From: Hondaea fermentalgiana
Lineage: Eukaryota > Sar > Bigyra > Thraustochytrida > Thraustochytriidae
Length of the DNA stretch: 64,000 bases
Assembly (NCBI GenBank): GCA_014084085.1
Contig: NPFB01000023.1
Coordinates: 89,564 to 153,563 of the forward strand
Reading direction: 5' to 3'
Positions 19,936 through 29,894 of this stretch are shown in pieces. The translations under genes and the position numbers were made by a program. Under the pieces are notes generated by a model. It saw only the letters and a program-made list of their open reading frames with translations, had not been told where the DNA came from and ran no database searches. Positions within the stretch are counted from its first letter, which is position 1. The number at the start of each line of letters is the position of its first letter.

Positions 19936-22900
19936 CTAGAACAGGACACGAATGTCGTTGCCAAACGCACGGAGAGCTATGATAAAAGAGGGCATGTCAG
20001 TGGGACGACCTGCGAGTGCGGATGCAACCTCGCGATATGCAGCATCAGAGACCTGCTGATGTCCCCGAATTTGGGTTGCATACTCTACGGCAAAACGAGG
20101 AATAATTGTATCGAAAAAGCCGTCGAGATTGACCGCTGCAAGGCCATATACGGTAATGAGCACTTCATCCTGGAGAATCTCGCGAGTGTTGGTCGCGAGA
20201 AGCTTGAGAAGCGTTGTTGTGAAGACGGGCCGCATATCGTTGAGAAAAGTCTCGGACGAGTAGAGCTTTACGGTTTTCTGGAGGTCGTCAAAGATGGCCA
20301 AGTTGCGACGAAAAACGTGCGGCGGCAAGCTCTGCATCTCGAGCGACTGCAGCAAGAGCTCCATGGCTTGCGAGAAGAAATTCTTTCCCTCCTGGTTATC
20401 AGAGAACCAGCGCCAGTGCCAGCGCAAAACAGTGTGAATGAGGTCATATTGGGCCTCAAGCAAGTCGATGGCGTGCTCCGCGCTCGTTGTCGAAGCCTGA
20501 TTGCCGCCGTCTGCCTTGGAAGCAAGTCCTGCCGCAACTTTGGACACGTCGTAGAGACACAAGGACAGAATTTTGGGGAGCACGGGCTCGAAGGTGGGCG
20601 ACGAGTCTCCGAGCAAGGCCACAAAGAGCCGCACCAGTTTGAGCAAGAGCAGCGGCCCCCCACTGCCATTCTCGGCGATGCTCTGCGCAATATTTTGTCG
20701 CGCAAAGACATCGACGAGCTCTGAGACAGTCTGCAGACAGGCATCCTTTCCGGCTTGCCTGGAGAAGGAGCCCAAGGATGCGACAACAAAGTCGAGTGCG
20801 TCTCGCGCAGCGCCAAGCGAGGTCGTGACGCCGCGGCGCAAGGCACGTTGCTGGTCGTTCGAGAGTTGAGCGCCTTGCGCGGCCAAATCGGCGGCTGGTT
20901 TCATGAGCACGCTGATGAAATGAACCGCCGTCGGAAGGGCGGGGAGGACGACCGAGGAAACAAGTTGCTTGGTGGTGGTAACGTTGTTGGCCGCATCTTG
21001 GCAAATCGCCACCAGGATGGTGAGAAGCGGCCTGCATCGTTCGGCGTGTTGCAATCTTGCAGACGGGGTCCCTTGCGCAGCTTGCGCCGCGCATTGCTCG
21101 ACAAGCTGCTTCAAGGAGTGCACGACAGGTCCAATGCGCTCTTCGTAGAGCGACTTGATCTTGTCGCGCTCTGCCGCGGAAGGACGCTTGACGGGGGGCG
21201 CAAGTGTCATTTTCGATACAGCAACGTACAGCTTGCTCCGCGGCCGAATGGCGAGGCCGGCAGAAAACTCGGCGAGGTTCCCGGTCACACGCTGGATGGG
21301 CGGGTACTCGAGTATGCGAGAGGGCACGACGTGGACGCAAACGGATGCAAAGAGGTCGATGCCTGCCAAGCTAATCTCCTCCGGAAGCGGGGTGAACTTG
21401 GACATGAGTGAAGAGAGCGCATGCTCGATGATCTGGACGGCAACGTGGTCAAAGTTGCCGACAAAGTCACGCGCAGAGGCGTTTGCCTGCAGGGCGTTCC
21501 GGTCAGATTCATTGACCTCGCCGCTCGTGGACAGCACGGCGTTGGCAAGTTGGCCGAGCTTTTGGAGCCACGGGCACATGCTCGATGCAAGTTCGAGCGC
21601 TCGCACCTGCAAACGCACAAAGGATGGGCCGCACGTGTAGACACGATTGGTGTTCATAGCCTCAATGAGCTCGAGAGCCCATCGCATATACTGTAAGGCC
21701 GCGTCAAAGAGCGACGAAAAGCGCCCTGGGACAACGAGCCACGGCGCAAGCTGGCTGACGATTTGCATCAGCGTCGCAACGTCCGAGGCAGCGTGCGCAA
21801 AGCGCTGCATGGTATCCGACGGTACCGTCTGATTCTGCGAGAGCTGACCAAAGAGGGGCGTCAACGTTTCGAGTCCCTGCTGCAAGTGACGGCCTGCCTC
21901 CATGAAGAGCGGCTCGTAGGCCGGGCCTTCGTAAGGGGCGGGAAGGGTGCCGATCTCAGACACGAGGGCAACAATGCGGCTAATGTAGCGCTCGAACTCG
22001 GTTACGGGTTGGTCGTCCTCCCCGGATGACCCTGCGTGTGTCGAAGATGCATTACCGCCATCGGTGAGGGTGTCGGCGCTGTTCCTGTTCTGGCCGGCTT
22101 CTGGGGTCTCGTCCTCAATTAGGTCGAGGATGTCTTCGCTCCGGGACCAGAGAACGCGCTCGACAAGCTTCATCATGAGATGACAGAGTACCTGCAGGTA
22201 CGCGCTGGCGGCTTGGCTCTGCGCGCCTTGTTCGTGGTCCTCGCGCACGTAGGTAGTGTACACAGACCACAGCTCGAGCGCAAACAGGAAGTCCTCCACG
22301 GACTCCTGGCGCAGGGTGTACGTGGCTAAGAGCTCGGCAAAGGAGCTCACAGAAAAATTGGGCACGGTTTCTAGCTTGCGAAGATACTTGCGGAGAAGAA
22401 TGCTGAGAAAGCGCGTGTACTGAGGGACAAAGCCTTGAGCGCACGCCTCGAGGGCGCTGGCGTCATTACCGCCCGCCAAAATCTGCAAGGTTTCGAGGGC
22501 CGCCATTGCCACACGCAGGACAAAGTCTACAGCATCGCGTGGCACGAGGTTCTTGTCAAGCATTTCATTGATGCACATGAGCGCCTCGATGGCGTGCACG
22601 CTGCGCAGGGCCGTCATGTACCTAAAGACGGCATCCATGACCTCCCCGTTGAGGACCTGCGAGAGCTGAGCCCAGGCCAGGACCTGTTGGAGAATGGAGA
22701 ACGCGAGCGAAACTCGGGGAAGCGTGCGCCCTTCCGTTACGTTGGAGGTTCCCAGGCCATGGCGAAGAACGTTGGAAACTATGTTGATGATGCCCGGAAG
22801 CTCTCGTTTTAGGAGTTCGCGTAGCTCTTTCTGGCGCGTCGACGTGACGACTGCCTTTGAATTTTCCAAAGCAAACTCTTCGATGGCGAGCAAAAGAATC

Positions 22901-23334
22901 TGCAGACCTGCAGTGCTTGTAGTTTCGTCCGACTGGGCGCAGGCGCTCATTATGTCCTGCAGAAAGGACGGATAACGTTTGGGCCAGTCGTGCTTGGCCA
23001 TCTCCACGACGACCTTGGCTAGTTTTGTGACAATGTATTTGGGCAGTGCGCCGCCGTGCTGGCGAAGGGCGTAGCGCATGACAAAGGAGCGAACTTCATC
23101 GCGCTTTGTCACGGATGTCCAGCGTGTCTGCACAACGTGCTCGAGGCTCAGACACGCAAACCAGATAGCATACTCGTTTTTGCTATCATTGAGGATCTGG
23201 CACGAAAGTTCCACGCCCTCTGCACTTTCGCGGAGTTGGCTCAAGCCGTTTTCGATCCTGCGTTTTTCGTCATTTGCCGTCGATGGGTCGAACAGCCTAT
23301 TCACCGCCTGCTCCAGCTCGCCGATGGAAATCAT
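19936..23334 (-). CDS. XPO6: exportin-6-like nuclear export receptor (importin-beta superfamily)
   Basis: 1132 residues, no intron. The start at 23334 gives MISIGELEQAVNRLF, which aligns with the exportin-6 N-terminus; the frame is open upstream as Pro-rich sequence without ATG. The N-terminal HEAT repeats carry the family blocks: NDEKRRIENGL, a NDSKNEYAIWFACLSLEHVV helix, LPKYIVTKLAKVVVEMAKHD, then WPKRYPSFLQDIM. The rest is HEAT-like helices, and the length is close to animal exportin-6 (about 1125). Known role: RanGTP-dependent export of actin with profilin from the nucleus. The large acidic and Ser-rich loops typical of protist versions lie near residues 455-490. Exportin-4 or -7 fits the N-terminal blocks less well. 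Confidence 0.82.
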   Translation of the reverse strand: MISIGELEQAVNRLFDPSTANDEKRRIENGLSQLRESAEGVELSCQILNDSKNEYAIWFACLSLEHVVQTRWTSVTKRDEVRSFVMRYALRQHGGALPKYIVTKLAKVVVEMAKHDWPKRYPSFLQDIMSACAQSDETTSTAGLQILLLAIEEFALENSKAVVTSTRQKELRELLKRELPGIINIVSNVLRHGLGTSNVTEGRTLPRVSLAFSILQQVLAWAQLSQVLNGEVMDAVFRYMTALRSVHAIEALMCINEMLDKNLVPRDAVDFVLRVAMAALETLQILAGGNDASALEACAQGFVPQYTRFLSILLRKYLRKLETVPNFSVSSFAELLATYTLRQESVEDFLFALELWSVYTTYVREDHEQGAQSQAASAYLQVLCHLMMKLVERVLWSRSEDILDLIEDETPEAGQNRNSADTLTDGGNASSTHAGSSGEDDQPVTEFERYISRIVALVSEIGTLPAPYEGPAYEPLFMEAGRHLQQGLETLTPLFGQLSQNQTVPSDTMQRFAHAASDVATLMQIVSQLAPWLVVPGRFSSLFDAALQYMRWALELIEAMNTNRVYTCGPSFVRLQVRALELASSMCPWLQKLGQLANAVLSTSGEVNESDRNALQANASARDFVGNFDHVAVQIIEHALSSLMSKFTPLPEEISLAGIDLFASVCVHVVPSRILEYPPIQRVTGNLAEFSAGLAIRPRSKLYVAVSKMTLAPPVKRPSAAERDKIKSLYEERIGPVVHSLKQLVEQCAAQAAQGTPSARLQHAERCRPLLTILVAICQDAANNVTTTKQLVSSVVLPALPTAVHFISVLMKPAADLAAQGAQLSNDQQRALRRGVTTSLGAARDALDFVVASLGSFSRQAGKDACLQTVSELVDVFARQNIAQSIAENGSGGPLLLLKLVRLFVALLGDSSPTFEPVLPKILSLCLYDVSKVAAGLASKADGGNQASTTSAEHAIDLLEAQYDLIHTVLRWHWRWFSDNQEGKNFFSQAMELLLQSLEMQSLPPHVFRRNLAIFDDLQKTVKLYSSETFLNDMRPVFTTTLLKLLATNTREILQDEVLITVYGLAAVNLDGFFDTIIPRFAVEYATQIRGHQQVSDAAYREVASALAGRPTDMPSFIIALRAFGNDIRVLF

Positions 23335-24203
23335 CCTCTTCTCCGAAAGAAGGGAATCGAGAGAGGGAAAAGTTCGAGAAGGGGAAGGGAAGGATATCAC
23401 CGGGGGGTGGGGTGGTGGGGGGGGAGGGGTGGGAGAGTAGGGATCTCCAGGTAGACAGTCGGCTACTCCGCCAGCCTTGTATCTCGTTGCGCCTGCCTGA
23501 GCACAAGTAGAGTGGAGTATGTAACACACGAAGTTTGCGGTGCTGGCACGACTCGTTCGCTCGCTCGCTCTGCGCTCAAGTGCCTGCTCGACCTTCTGGC
23601 CCGCCGGTGTTGCCGCCGCCGCCGCCGCCTCGATGACTCGTCGATGGCGACGACGACGACGCCGTTGAGGTCAGCCGAAGACAGCTGCTGCAGCACCGCC
23701 GACAAGCGTCTCTCTCTGGCTCTCTCTGCGCGTCCGCCTCCTCCGCGCGCGAAGGCGGCTTCTCTGCGGCCGGGGGCCAAGGTCGATGGGTTTTGCTTTT
23801 GCTTTGCTTTGCTCTGCTTTGCTCTGCTTTGCTTTGTGCAGATGGTCGCGACTTGGAGTTGGATCATCTCGCTGTCCGAAACCCCCCCTTTCCTACGCCC
23901 TCCCCCGTATCTATCTCCGCCGCCCCCCCTCCCCGGCCTCGGCGCGGTCCGTGCCCCGTGCGCGCCATCTTCCGCCGGGCTACCGCGGGAGTCGCAGACT
24001 CCGCCGCAGCCCCGCCGGGCGGTTGGTGGCCGCGCTTTCCGGGCGGCCCGCGGGGGGCGCGCGGGGAGTCCGACGGAAGGCGCGGCGCGGCTTGGGAGCT
24101 CGACTCGTTCACGCATTTCCGCATCGAGAGACGCGCGGCATTCACGGAATACCTGATCGACGGACGCTTCGCGCGCTCGCTCGGGGCCGCGGCCGGCAGC
24201 GCG
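23335..24203. promoter_or_regulatory. divergent region between exportin-6 and HPRT genes
   Basis: About 870 bp between divergent starts, with a G-rich tract at 23400-23440, short CGCCGC runs, and a pyrimidine array of GCTTT/GCTCT units at 23790-23836. No extra gene is supported. The HPRT frame is open upstream to about 23793 without ATG. Both promoters must lie here. Confidence 0.5.
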
Positions 24204-25212
24204 ATGGCGGAGATGGACGTGGAGCTGGAGCAGGGCCTGAAGCAGGTCGCCGACCTGATCCAGCGCAAGGTGATCGAGCCCAGCAAGCGCCGCGAGGCCG
24301 AGGAGACCGAGCTGTCCGAGGAGATGAAGCTGCAGCAGTACGTGCGCGAGGGCGGGCGAGGGCGGGCGGGCGGGGCGGGAGGACTGACGGCAAACCCGCG
24401 ACACGCGGAACGACGCGCAGCGCGCTGGTGAACTGCCCGAGCGCGTGGTCGTGCAACATCGAGCGCGTTATTTTCACGGAGGCGCAGCTCAAGAAAAAGG
24501 TCAAGGAGATGGCCATCCAAATCAGCAAGGACTTTGAGGGCAAGCAGCTGCTGGCCGTCGGCATCCTCACGGGCGCCGTCTGCTTCATGACGGATCTCTT
24601 GAAAAACATGCTCATTCCTTACCAGGTACGTTGCGCGCACGCGCGAGGCAAAAGGAAAGGCAGCCGGACAGAGAGATTGACTGGTGAGAACTTTCGCGCT
24701 TTCTTTCGTTGATGTCACTCAGATTGACTTTATGTCGCTCAGCTCCTATGGCAAGGGGACCACCTCTTCCGGGTCAGTCAATGTCAAGCAGGACCTCAGC
24801 TTTGACCCTGCTGGCAAGCACGTGCTCATGTAAGTTGCCTTGAATGAACGCACGCACGCAAAAAGCACAAAAATGGAAAGGAAGAACAAAAGAAGAAAAC
24901 ACTGACCAAAGGTGATCACACAAAAACACACAAACCAACCCGTCTGCCATCAAACACAGTATCGAGGACCTCATCGACACCGGCAACACGCTCAAGTGGC
25001 TCAAGTCGTACCTGATGACCAAGAACTGCGCCTCTGTGAAACTTTGCACTCTTTTGGACAAGAAGGCTCGTCGCACCGAGACGGACGTGGCCGTCGATTA
25101 CGTCGGTTTTACGTGCCCGGACGAGTTTGTCGTGGGCTACGGCATGGACTTTGCGGAGAACTACAGGTGCCTCCCCTTTGTCGGATGCCTCAAGCCGGAA
25201 GCATATCAGTAG
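24204..25212 (+). CDS. HPRT: hypoxanthine-guanine phosphoribosyltransferase (4 exons)
   Basis: Exons 24204-24337, 24421-24625, 24723-24829 and 24960-25212 join in phase to 232 residues (human HPRT has 218). Donors are GTACGT, GTACGT and GTAAGT. It converts hypoxanthine or guanine plus PRPP to IMP or GMP in purine salvage, in the cytosol. The PRPP loop HVLIIEDLIDTGNTL spans the third intron, near residue 150. Other marks are the VIFTEAQLKKKVKEMA helix, LLAVGILTGAVCFMTDL (PPi loop region), IDFMSLSSYG, the VDYVGFTCPDEFVVGYGMDF block with the purine-contacting Phe-Val, and the AENYRCLPFVG end. The first exon is the least certain: residues before IERVIFTEA match no family sequence, and an upstream start is possible. 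Confidence 0.93.
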
Positions 25213-25716
25213 ATTTTCATTTCACTTCAAGTAGGATATACCAAGTACAAAGAGATACTATTATCACTGCGCAAAAGTCTGGAACGTGGCGACGGGGATT
25301 GGAGAGATGCGCAAAATGGCAACGCTTGCATATCACACAGGCAAGCTGACCAAAAAAGTAACTAGCTAATCAGCCAAGTAATAAACTTTGAGCAGGTGAG
25401 CGAGAGATCTACAGGTCCGGTCGTTGGGAACCTATGTATCCATTTCTGTTGCAAACCGGGGAGGTTCAAGAGAGCGGACCTGTAGTCTCGGCCAGTCTTC
25501 GCTTGATAACCACAATGAATGCCTATACTTCTTCCCAGAGCAGAGTTCCTGGGCATACTACCTTTGTACTTTTGGTGCTCGCCACTGTTCATCGGCGTGC
25601 AAAACAAAACACGCATGCTATCGACAAAATCGTAAACGCGTACTCTGCTGCCCTGCCTGCCTGCGTGCCTGTCTACCTGCCTGCCTGCAAGCATTGACTT
25701 TGCGTAAACTGTCCAA
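25213..25716. other. convergent 3' intergenic region with TGCC-type repeat
   Basis: The region lies between the ends of HPRT and the DENN gene. No gene is seen. A short CTGC/CTGCGTGC array lies at about 25650-25690, the same motif as the repeat at the assembly gap. Confidence 0.6.
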
Positions 25717-28700
25717 TCACTCATCCTCTTCTTGTAGCGATGGAAAACTATCGTCGAAGCGCACGAAATGCACTGTCTGGAAAAGCGGGTCATAGTTGAT
25801 TCCTTGAACCCGTGAATGATGATAGGCCGGATAAAGACTCTCATTGCCGAAATGTAAGGCAGTCGCCTCAAGAGGCTTGTATCGGTCCTGATCGGCGCTG
25901 AGCTCGCGAAAGTCAGATGGTGTGGCCAGGCACCATCCACGGTACTCGCGGAAGCGAAACCAGATCTGCTGCTGCTTTGAAGACAAAGAAGAAGACGAAG
26001 ACGATGAGCGCTTGTCGATGATAGTGAGACGCTCGCCGCAACGAATGGTGCACTCGACTGGCGAGGCGCTGTCCTGATGTACGTGAACGAGCAAACGTGG
26101 CGCTTGCACATGCATTCGCTCGTGTTGGAGCTGATTGTCCATGAGGGTATTGAAAAGTGCAAGCTCCACCTCGCGACGTTCCGAACTGACCTCGGTGTTC
26201 ATTTCGTTTGCAAAGACACTCCATGATTGCGATGCGAGCAGCGCTTCAAGAAATGCTCGAAGCTCCGGGTCTCTGGTCGTTCGGAGAACCTCGGGCTTGG
26301 CTTCCTCCGCAAAATGTACCTTGCCGAAGTCACCCACAAGACTGATGATAACCTCCAAACACGCTGCTCGCACTTTGGCGATATTCTCCGTTTTGACGTG
26401 ATAGTCTTGCGCAGGAGACTTCTTTGTTTCCATTTCCTTCTTCCTTTTCATCTCTTGTGTGGACATGACGTATGCTGAGGCAGCCGTGGCCATGGAACGT
26501 TTCGCAAGCGTATCTGGTTTACCCCAGGCCTCGTGAAAAGATGAGGGTAACGAATTTCGCGCGGCGGTATGACTCCACGAACCAAGTTTGGAGGAGTCTT
26601 TCGGGGTCTTGGGCTGGGAGAAGGATCTCCCGGGAGAGCCAATAAAAGAAGCCATTTCGCCTACGGTTGCCGTTTGCACGCGTTGTTGGGGCCTTGCTTC
26701 GGCAAGGGCGTGCTCGATAATCTGTCGGTGCGACCATGGGAGCGGCGGCATACTTGCATCGGCACTTGAAGAAATGTCTGCAATCGGGACAACGACCGAA
26801 TCCCTGTCGAGGTTGACGACAATGAGAGAGGCGAGTCGCTCTCCAGGCACGTGCTCGAGATGAGATGAATGGATGCCAAGCAAAAAGGGAAAGGGTGCTT
26901 GAATGAGGTCAATGGCTTGGCGTGGTAAAATTGGAATGAAGCAGTGTACCCATGAGAATGGGAAAAGCAGAGCGAGAAGAGCGTGCGAAGCCACGGTGAG
27001 CAGATGTGGATGTTCGCTCACGAGCAAAACAGACTGTTCAGTGAGCAAGGCAGCGAAGAGAGCAGCAATGTTGCGCGGCTTCAAACATGCCATGAGCGCG
27101 TCAAAGCACATGTCGTCAACCACGGGGAGAGAGAGCGATGGTGGCGTGGTAAAGGTGACGATACGTGTACCAACATCAATGTTAAGACCGGGCGATTCGC
27201 CAGGCTGCCCGATCTCCTTGCCAACAATGCTTGCAGCGACGTCTCTTGCACAGAGGTTTTGCGACGTGTCCCTCGTAAGCTCCAGATGACCCATGCCCAC
27301 AGCAAACATGTCAAAGAGAAGTCTGCGATGGATGGTGAAAAGGGGAAGCTTTGAAAGCAGGCACACGCAGCGCGCTTCGAGACTCGCCTTGTCGTGGGCA
27401 ACTTGAGCAAAACACATGATGGAACAAAAGGATCGCTCGCCCTTGTCATCTGTCACGACAAATGGAAAAAAGGCCGGTTTGAAGTAGTTCACGTTGATCT
27501 GGTAATAGTCGGCAACGTCTTGGCGACGGCGTTGCGCAAAGCTGAGAGAGTCGACTTCGGTGTCAGAATCTGTAGAGAGGTCGTCATCATCATCCTCGAC
27601 CGCAATGGCGTCGAGGGAAGAAAGCCCAAAGCTGTTATCGCGAAGCGCATGCACGGAAAGGGGCGCGGGCTGTGGAGCACCCATGCAGTGGTCCGGATCC
27701 AACTCGAGCTCGAGATTGTTGGTAAAGAGATCGCTGTTTGTCGATGCAGATTTCTTGGCGCTGTCGCTTGCCAAAGATTCCTTGGTGCTTTTGCGCAAAA
27801 AGACAAAAGACCCGTGCTGCGCCAGAGAACCATCGTTTTCTTTCTCGTTATGCATATGGAAAACACCCTTGTTTGCGTTTGCGAGAAATGCTTCGAGAGC
27901 TTCGCGGCAAAAGAGGGTGAGACGCATCGTTGTTTCATCATCAGCTGCAGTTGCGGGGAGCGCGGCAATGAGGTTTCCGTTGTCCGAAAGTTGATTCGTG
28001 ACAAGTTGGTCTGGATCGAGCGCAAATCCGAAGACCACAAGACTGTCCATGACAACTTTAGACACTCCAAAATAATCACCGTCGATAGCATTCCGATCCA
28101 TACCCGTCGGCGCGACCGTGGCGACTGCAGGTACGCTGGACGACCCCAAAAGATGCGGCGCGCTTTGCTTCCTCTTTTTGACGCGCATGGACTCGACTCT
28201 GCGAATAATGCGCTGCGAAATTCTGTCCGTAGAGGCGTCAGCCGGCTTTTGGCCGTGCATATCAACAATTTCCGTGCTAGCGCCCCTCTCAAGAAGAATG
28301 CGAATAATTTCGTACTGACTGTTTGCCACCGCGTAGTGCAGTGCGGATCGCCCCGCCCTCAAGGTCGAGTCAACGTCGACGTGGTGCGCGTCGATAAGGT
28401 GTTGAACGACGGCAGATGCCCCGGCGCCGGACGCGGCATGCAGAAGCTGCGACAAAAGCGTCTTGGTGAGAGCCTTTTCGTCTTGCATCATTCTCAAAAG
28501 GGACTCCAAGAGACTGGCCTCGTTGCTTCGCGCACATTCCAGAGCTTGCGTGGTTGCGCGCTCATTAAAGACGGACTTGACTCGCATACTTGAGGCCACC
28601 TGGGCAGCAGTGTGACCATCGTAGTTCTTGACAAAGAGTGCCGCGTTAGGCATGCGTAACAAGTGACGGACAAGTTCAGCGTGACCCGCTCGTGCCGCGC

Positions 28701-29535
28701 AATGGAGAGGCGTGTTCCCATGTGCGTCGGTGCAATTTATATTTGCGCCTTCGGAGAGGATGACGTTAACTTCGGCGACAGCGCAAGCGTTTGAGCATGC
28801 GTGAAGTATTCTTTTGTTTGCCTCGTGCTGTCCTTGAATTTGCAATTCATCGGGTGGGTCCAGGGATCGCGATGACGCGGACAAGTCTAAATAAAGACCA
28901 GCTTCTTTGGCGAGCGCTTCTATGGCGGCAGATTGGATATCTTCTTGTGCGCTAGTCTGCGGAACGTCATTCTGAAGCGTGTGAGGCCATTCACCTTTAT
29001 CCAGATTGAGCAAAGCGTGGCGTGATAAGTCATGGCGTGCTGATCCCGAGGCCGAGGAGAGATCTGAGAGGGACTGCGACAGTGCGCTCACGGATGCACG
29101 TCTCTGCGTCTGTTCTTCGATGGTGTAGAGCGAGAGCAAGGCGGCTAGTCTTCGCTCGCTTCCATGCTCGGAGTCCTGATCAAGATTGCCGTGTCGCGGT
29201 TCGCCACGATTACTTATTCCTCGATCTAGGTGCGGAAAAGTAGCAGCAGCAGTAGCTTCGACGGAAGGGCGAACAACGTCGACTTCGGGGTGATCCTGTG
29301 CAGAAGCGAAAGATTCTGCATCTTGTGTCGCAGCAGCAGTAGCAGCAGCAAGAGACTCCGGATTCTGCGAGGAAGCGAGAGCCTTCTTCTCCGTGAGCGT
29401 GTCAGACCCGTTCTTCTTCGTGCTCGAGGCTGGCGTGGTACCTGCGGATGGAGTTGGTCGCTGCGACGACGACGCCGCGAGGGGGGCGTGCTGGGTCTCG
29501 CGCGCTCCGAGGCCGCTCAAAAGTCGCGCAAACAT
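25717..29535 (-). CDS. ankyrin-DENN-SH3-like protein, putative Rab exchange factor
   Basis: 1272 residues, no intron, ATG at 29535. Residues 1-230 are low complexity. Ankyrin repeats follow at about 266-330 (GNTPLHCAARAGHAELVRHL) and 390-435 (GRSALHYAVANSQYEIIRIL). A tripartite DENN module is visible: uDENN around 675-760 (YFKPAFFPFVVTDD, LLSKLPLFTIHRRLL), cDENN around 805-900 (IAALFAALLTEQSVLLVSEH, FPFSWVHCFIPILP, FPFLLGIH), and dDENN around 1045-1110 (EVIISLVGDFG, FLEALLASQSWSVFANEMN). The C-terminal 100 residues look like an SH3 fold (IWFRFREYRGWCLATP). DENN proteins catalyse GDP release from Rab GTPases in membrane traffic; the target Rab cannot be inferred. The gene is divergent from the hotdog gene, starts 360 bp apart. 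Confidence 0.86.
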   Translation of the reverse strand: MFARLLSGLGARETQHAPLAASSSQRPTPSAGTTPASSTKKNGSDTLTEKKALASSQNPESLAAATAAATQDAESFASAQDHPEVDVVRPSVEATAAATFPHLDRGISNRGEPRHGNLDQDSEHGSERRLAALLSLYTIEEQTQRRASVSALSQSLSDLSSASGSARHDLSRHALLNLDKGEWPHTLQNDVPQTSAQEDIQSAAIEALAKEAGLYLDLSASSRSLDPPDELQIQGQHEANKRILHACSNACAVAEVNVILSEGANINCTDAHGNTPLHCAARAGHAELVRHLLRMPNAALFVKNYDGHTAAQVASSMRVKSVFNERATTQALECARSNEASLLESLLRMMQDEKALTKTLLSQLLHAASGAGASAVVQHLIDAHHVDVDSTLRAGRSALHYAVANSQYEIIRILLERGASTEIVDMHGQKPADASTDRISQRIIRRVESMRVKKRKQSAPHLLGSSSVPAVATVAPTGMDRNAIDGDYFGVSKVVMDSLVVFGFALDPDQLVTNQLSDNGNLIAALPATAADDETTMRLTLFCREALEAFLANANKGVFHMHNEKENDGSLAQHGSFVFLRKSTKESLASDSAKKSASTNSDLFTNNLELELDPDHCMGAPQPAPLSVHALRDNSFGLSSLDAIAVEDDDDDLSTDSDTEVDSLSFAQRRRQDVADYYQINVNYFKPAFFPFVVTDDKGERSFCSIMCFAQVAHDKASLEARCVCLLSKLPLFTIHRRLLFDMFAVGMGHLELTRDTSQNLCARDVAASIVGKEIGQPGESPGLNIDVGTRIVTFTTPPSLSLPVVDDMCFDALMACLKPRNIAALFAALLTEQSVLLVSEHPHLLTVASHALLALLFPFSWVHCFIPILPRQAIDLIQAPFPFLLGIHSSHLEHVPGERLASLIVVNLDRDSVVVPIADISSSADASMPPLPWSHRQIIEHALAEARPQQRVQTATVGEMASFIGSPGRSFSQPKTPKDSSKLGSWSHTAARNSLPSSFHEAWGKPDTLAKRSMATAASAYVMSTQEMKRKKEMETKKSPAQDYHVKTENIAKVRAACLEVIISLVGDFGKVHFAEEAKPEVLRTTRDPELRAFLEALLASQSWSVFANEMNTEVSSERREVELALFNTLMDNQLQHERMHVQAPRLLVHVHQDSASPVECTIRCGERLTIIDKRSSSSSSSLSSKQQQIWFRFREYRGWCLATPSDFRELSADQDRYKPLEATALHFGNESLYPAYHHSRVQGINYDPLFQTVHFVRFDDSFPSLQEEDE

Positions 29536-29894
29536 GGTCTCTTCATACGGGGCGTTGTCGATCTACTGCGCTCGACTCGTGGCATGAGCCCCCCGGCGGA
29601 CCAGACCACCGCGGCGCGCTGCCACGGCGCCCGAGAGCGCGCGTCTGCTCCGTGAACAGGCGAGGGGCCGGTGCGCTGGCGGCAGTGGCTTTCCGCCACG
29701 TTCCCTTTGCGAGTTTGGCGAACTTGGGACGTCTTGGGACGTGCAGGATGCTATGCTGCTGATGGTGCAAGTGATGACAGGCGTCGAAGTTGTTCGAGCT
29801 CTCTTGCTCTCTCTTGCTCTCTCTCTCGTCGCGCGAGAACAACGACAGCACGGGTGCGTCGCAAGAGTCCCTGGACCCCGTCGAGAGTGACCTC
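29536..29894. promoter_or_regulatory. divergent promoter region, DENN / hotdog genes
   Basis: About 360 bp between the two ATGs. It contains a CTCT-rich stretch near 29800-29830. No gene is supported here and no specific site can be called. Confidence 0.45.

Noticed and set aside
27394..28593. Plus-strand open frame of about 399 codons
   Set aside because: Antisense to the DENN/ankyrin gene, whose motifs are unmistakable on the other strand.
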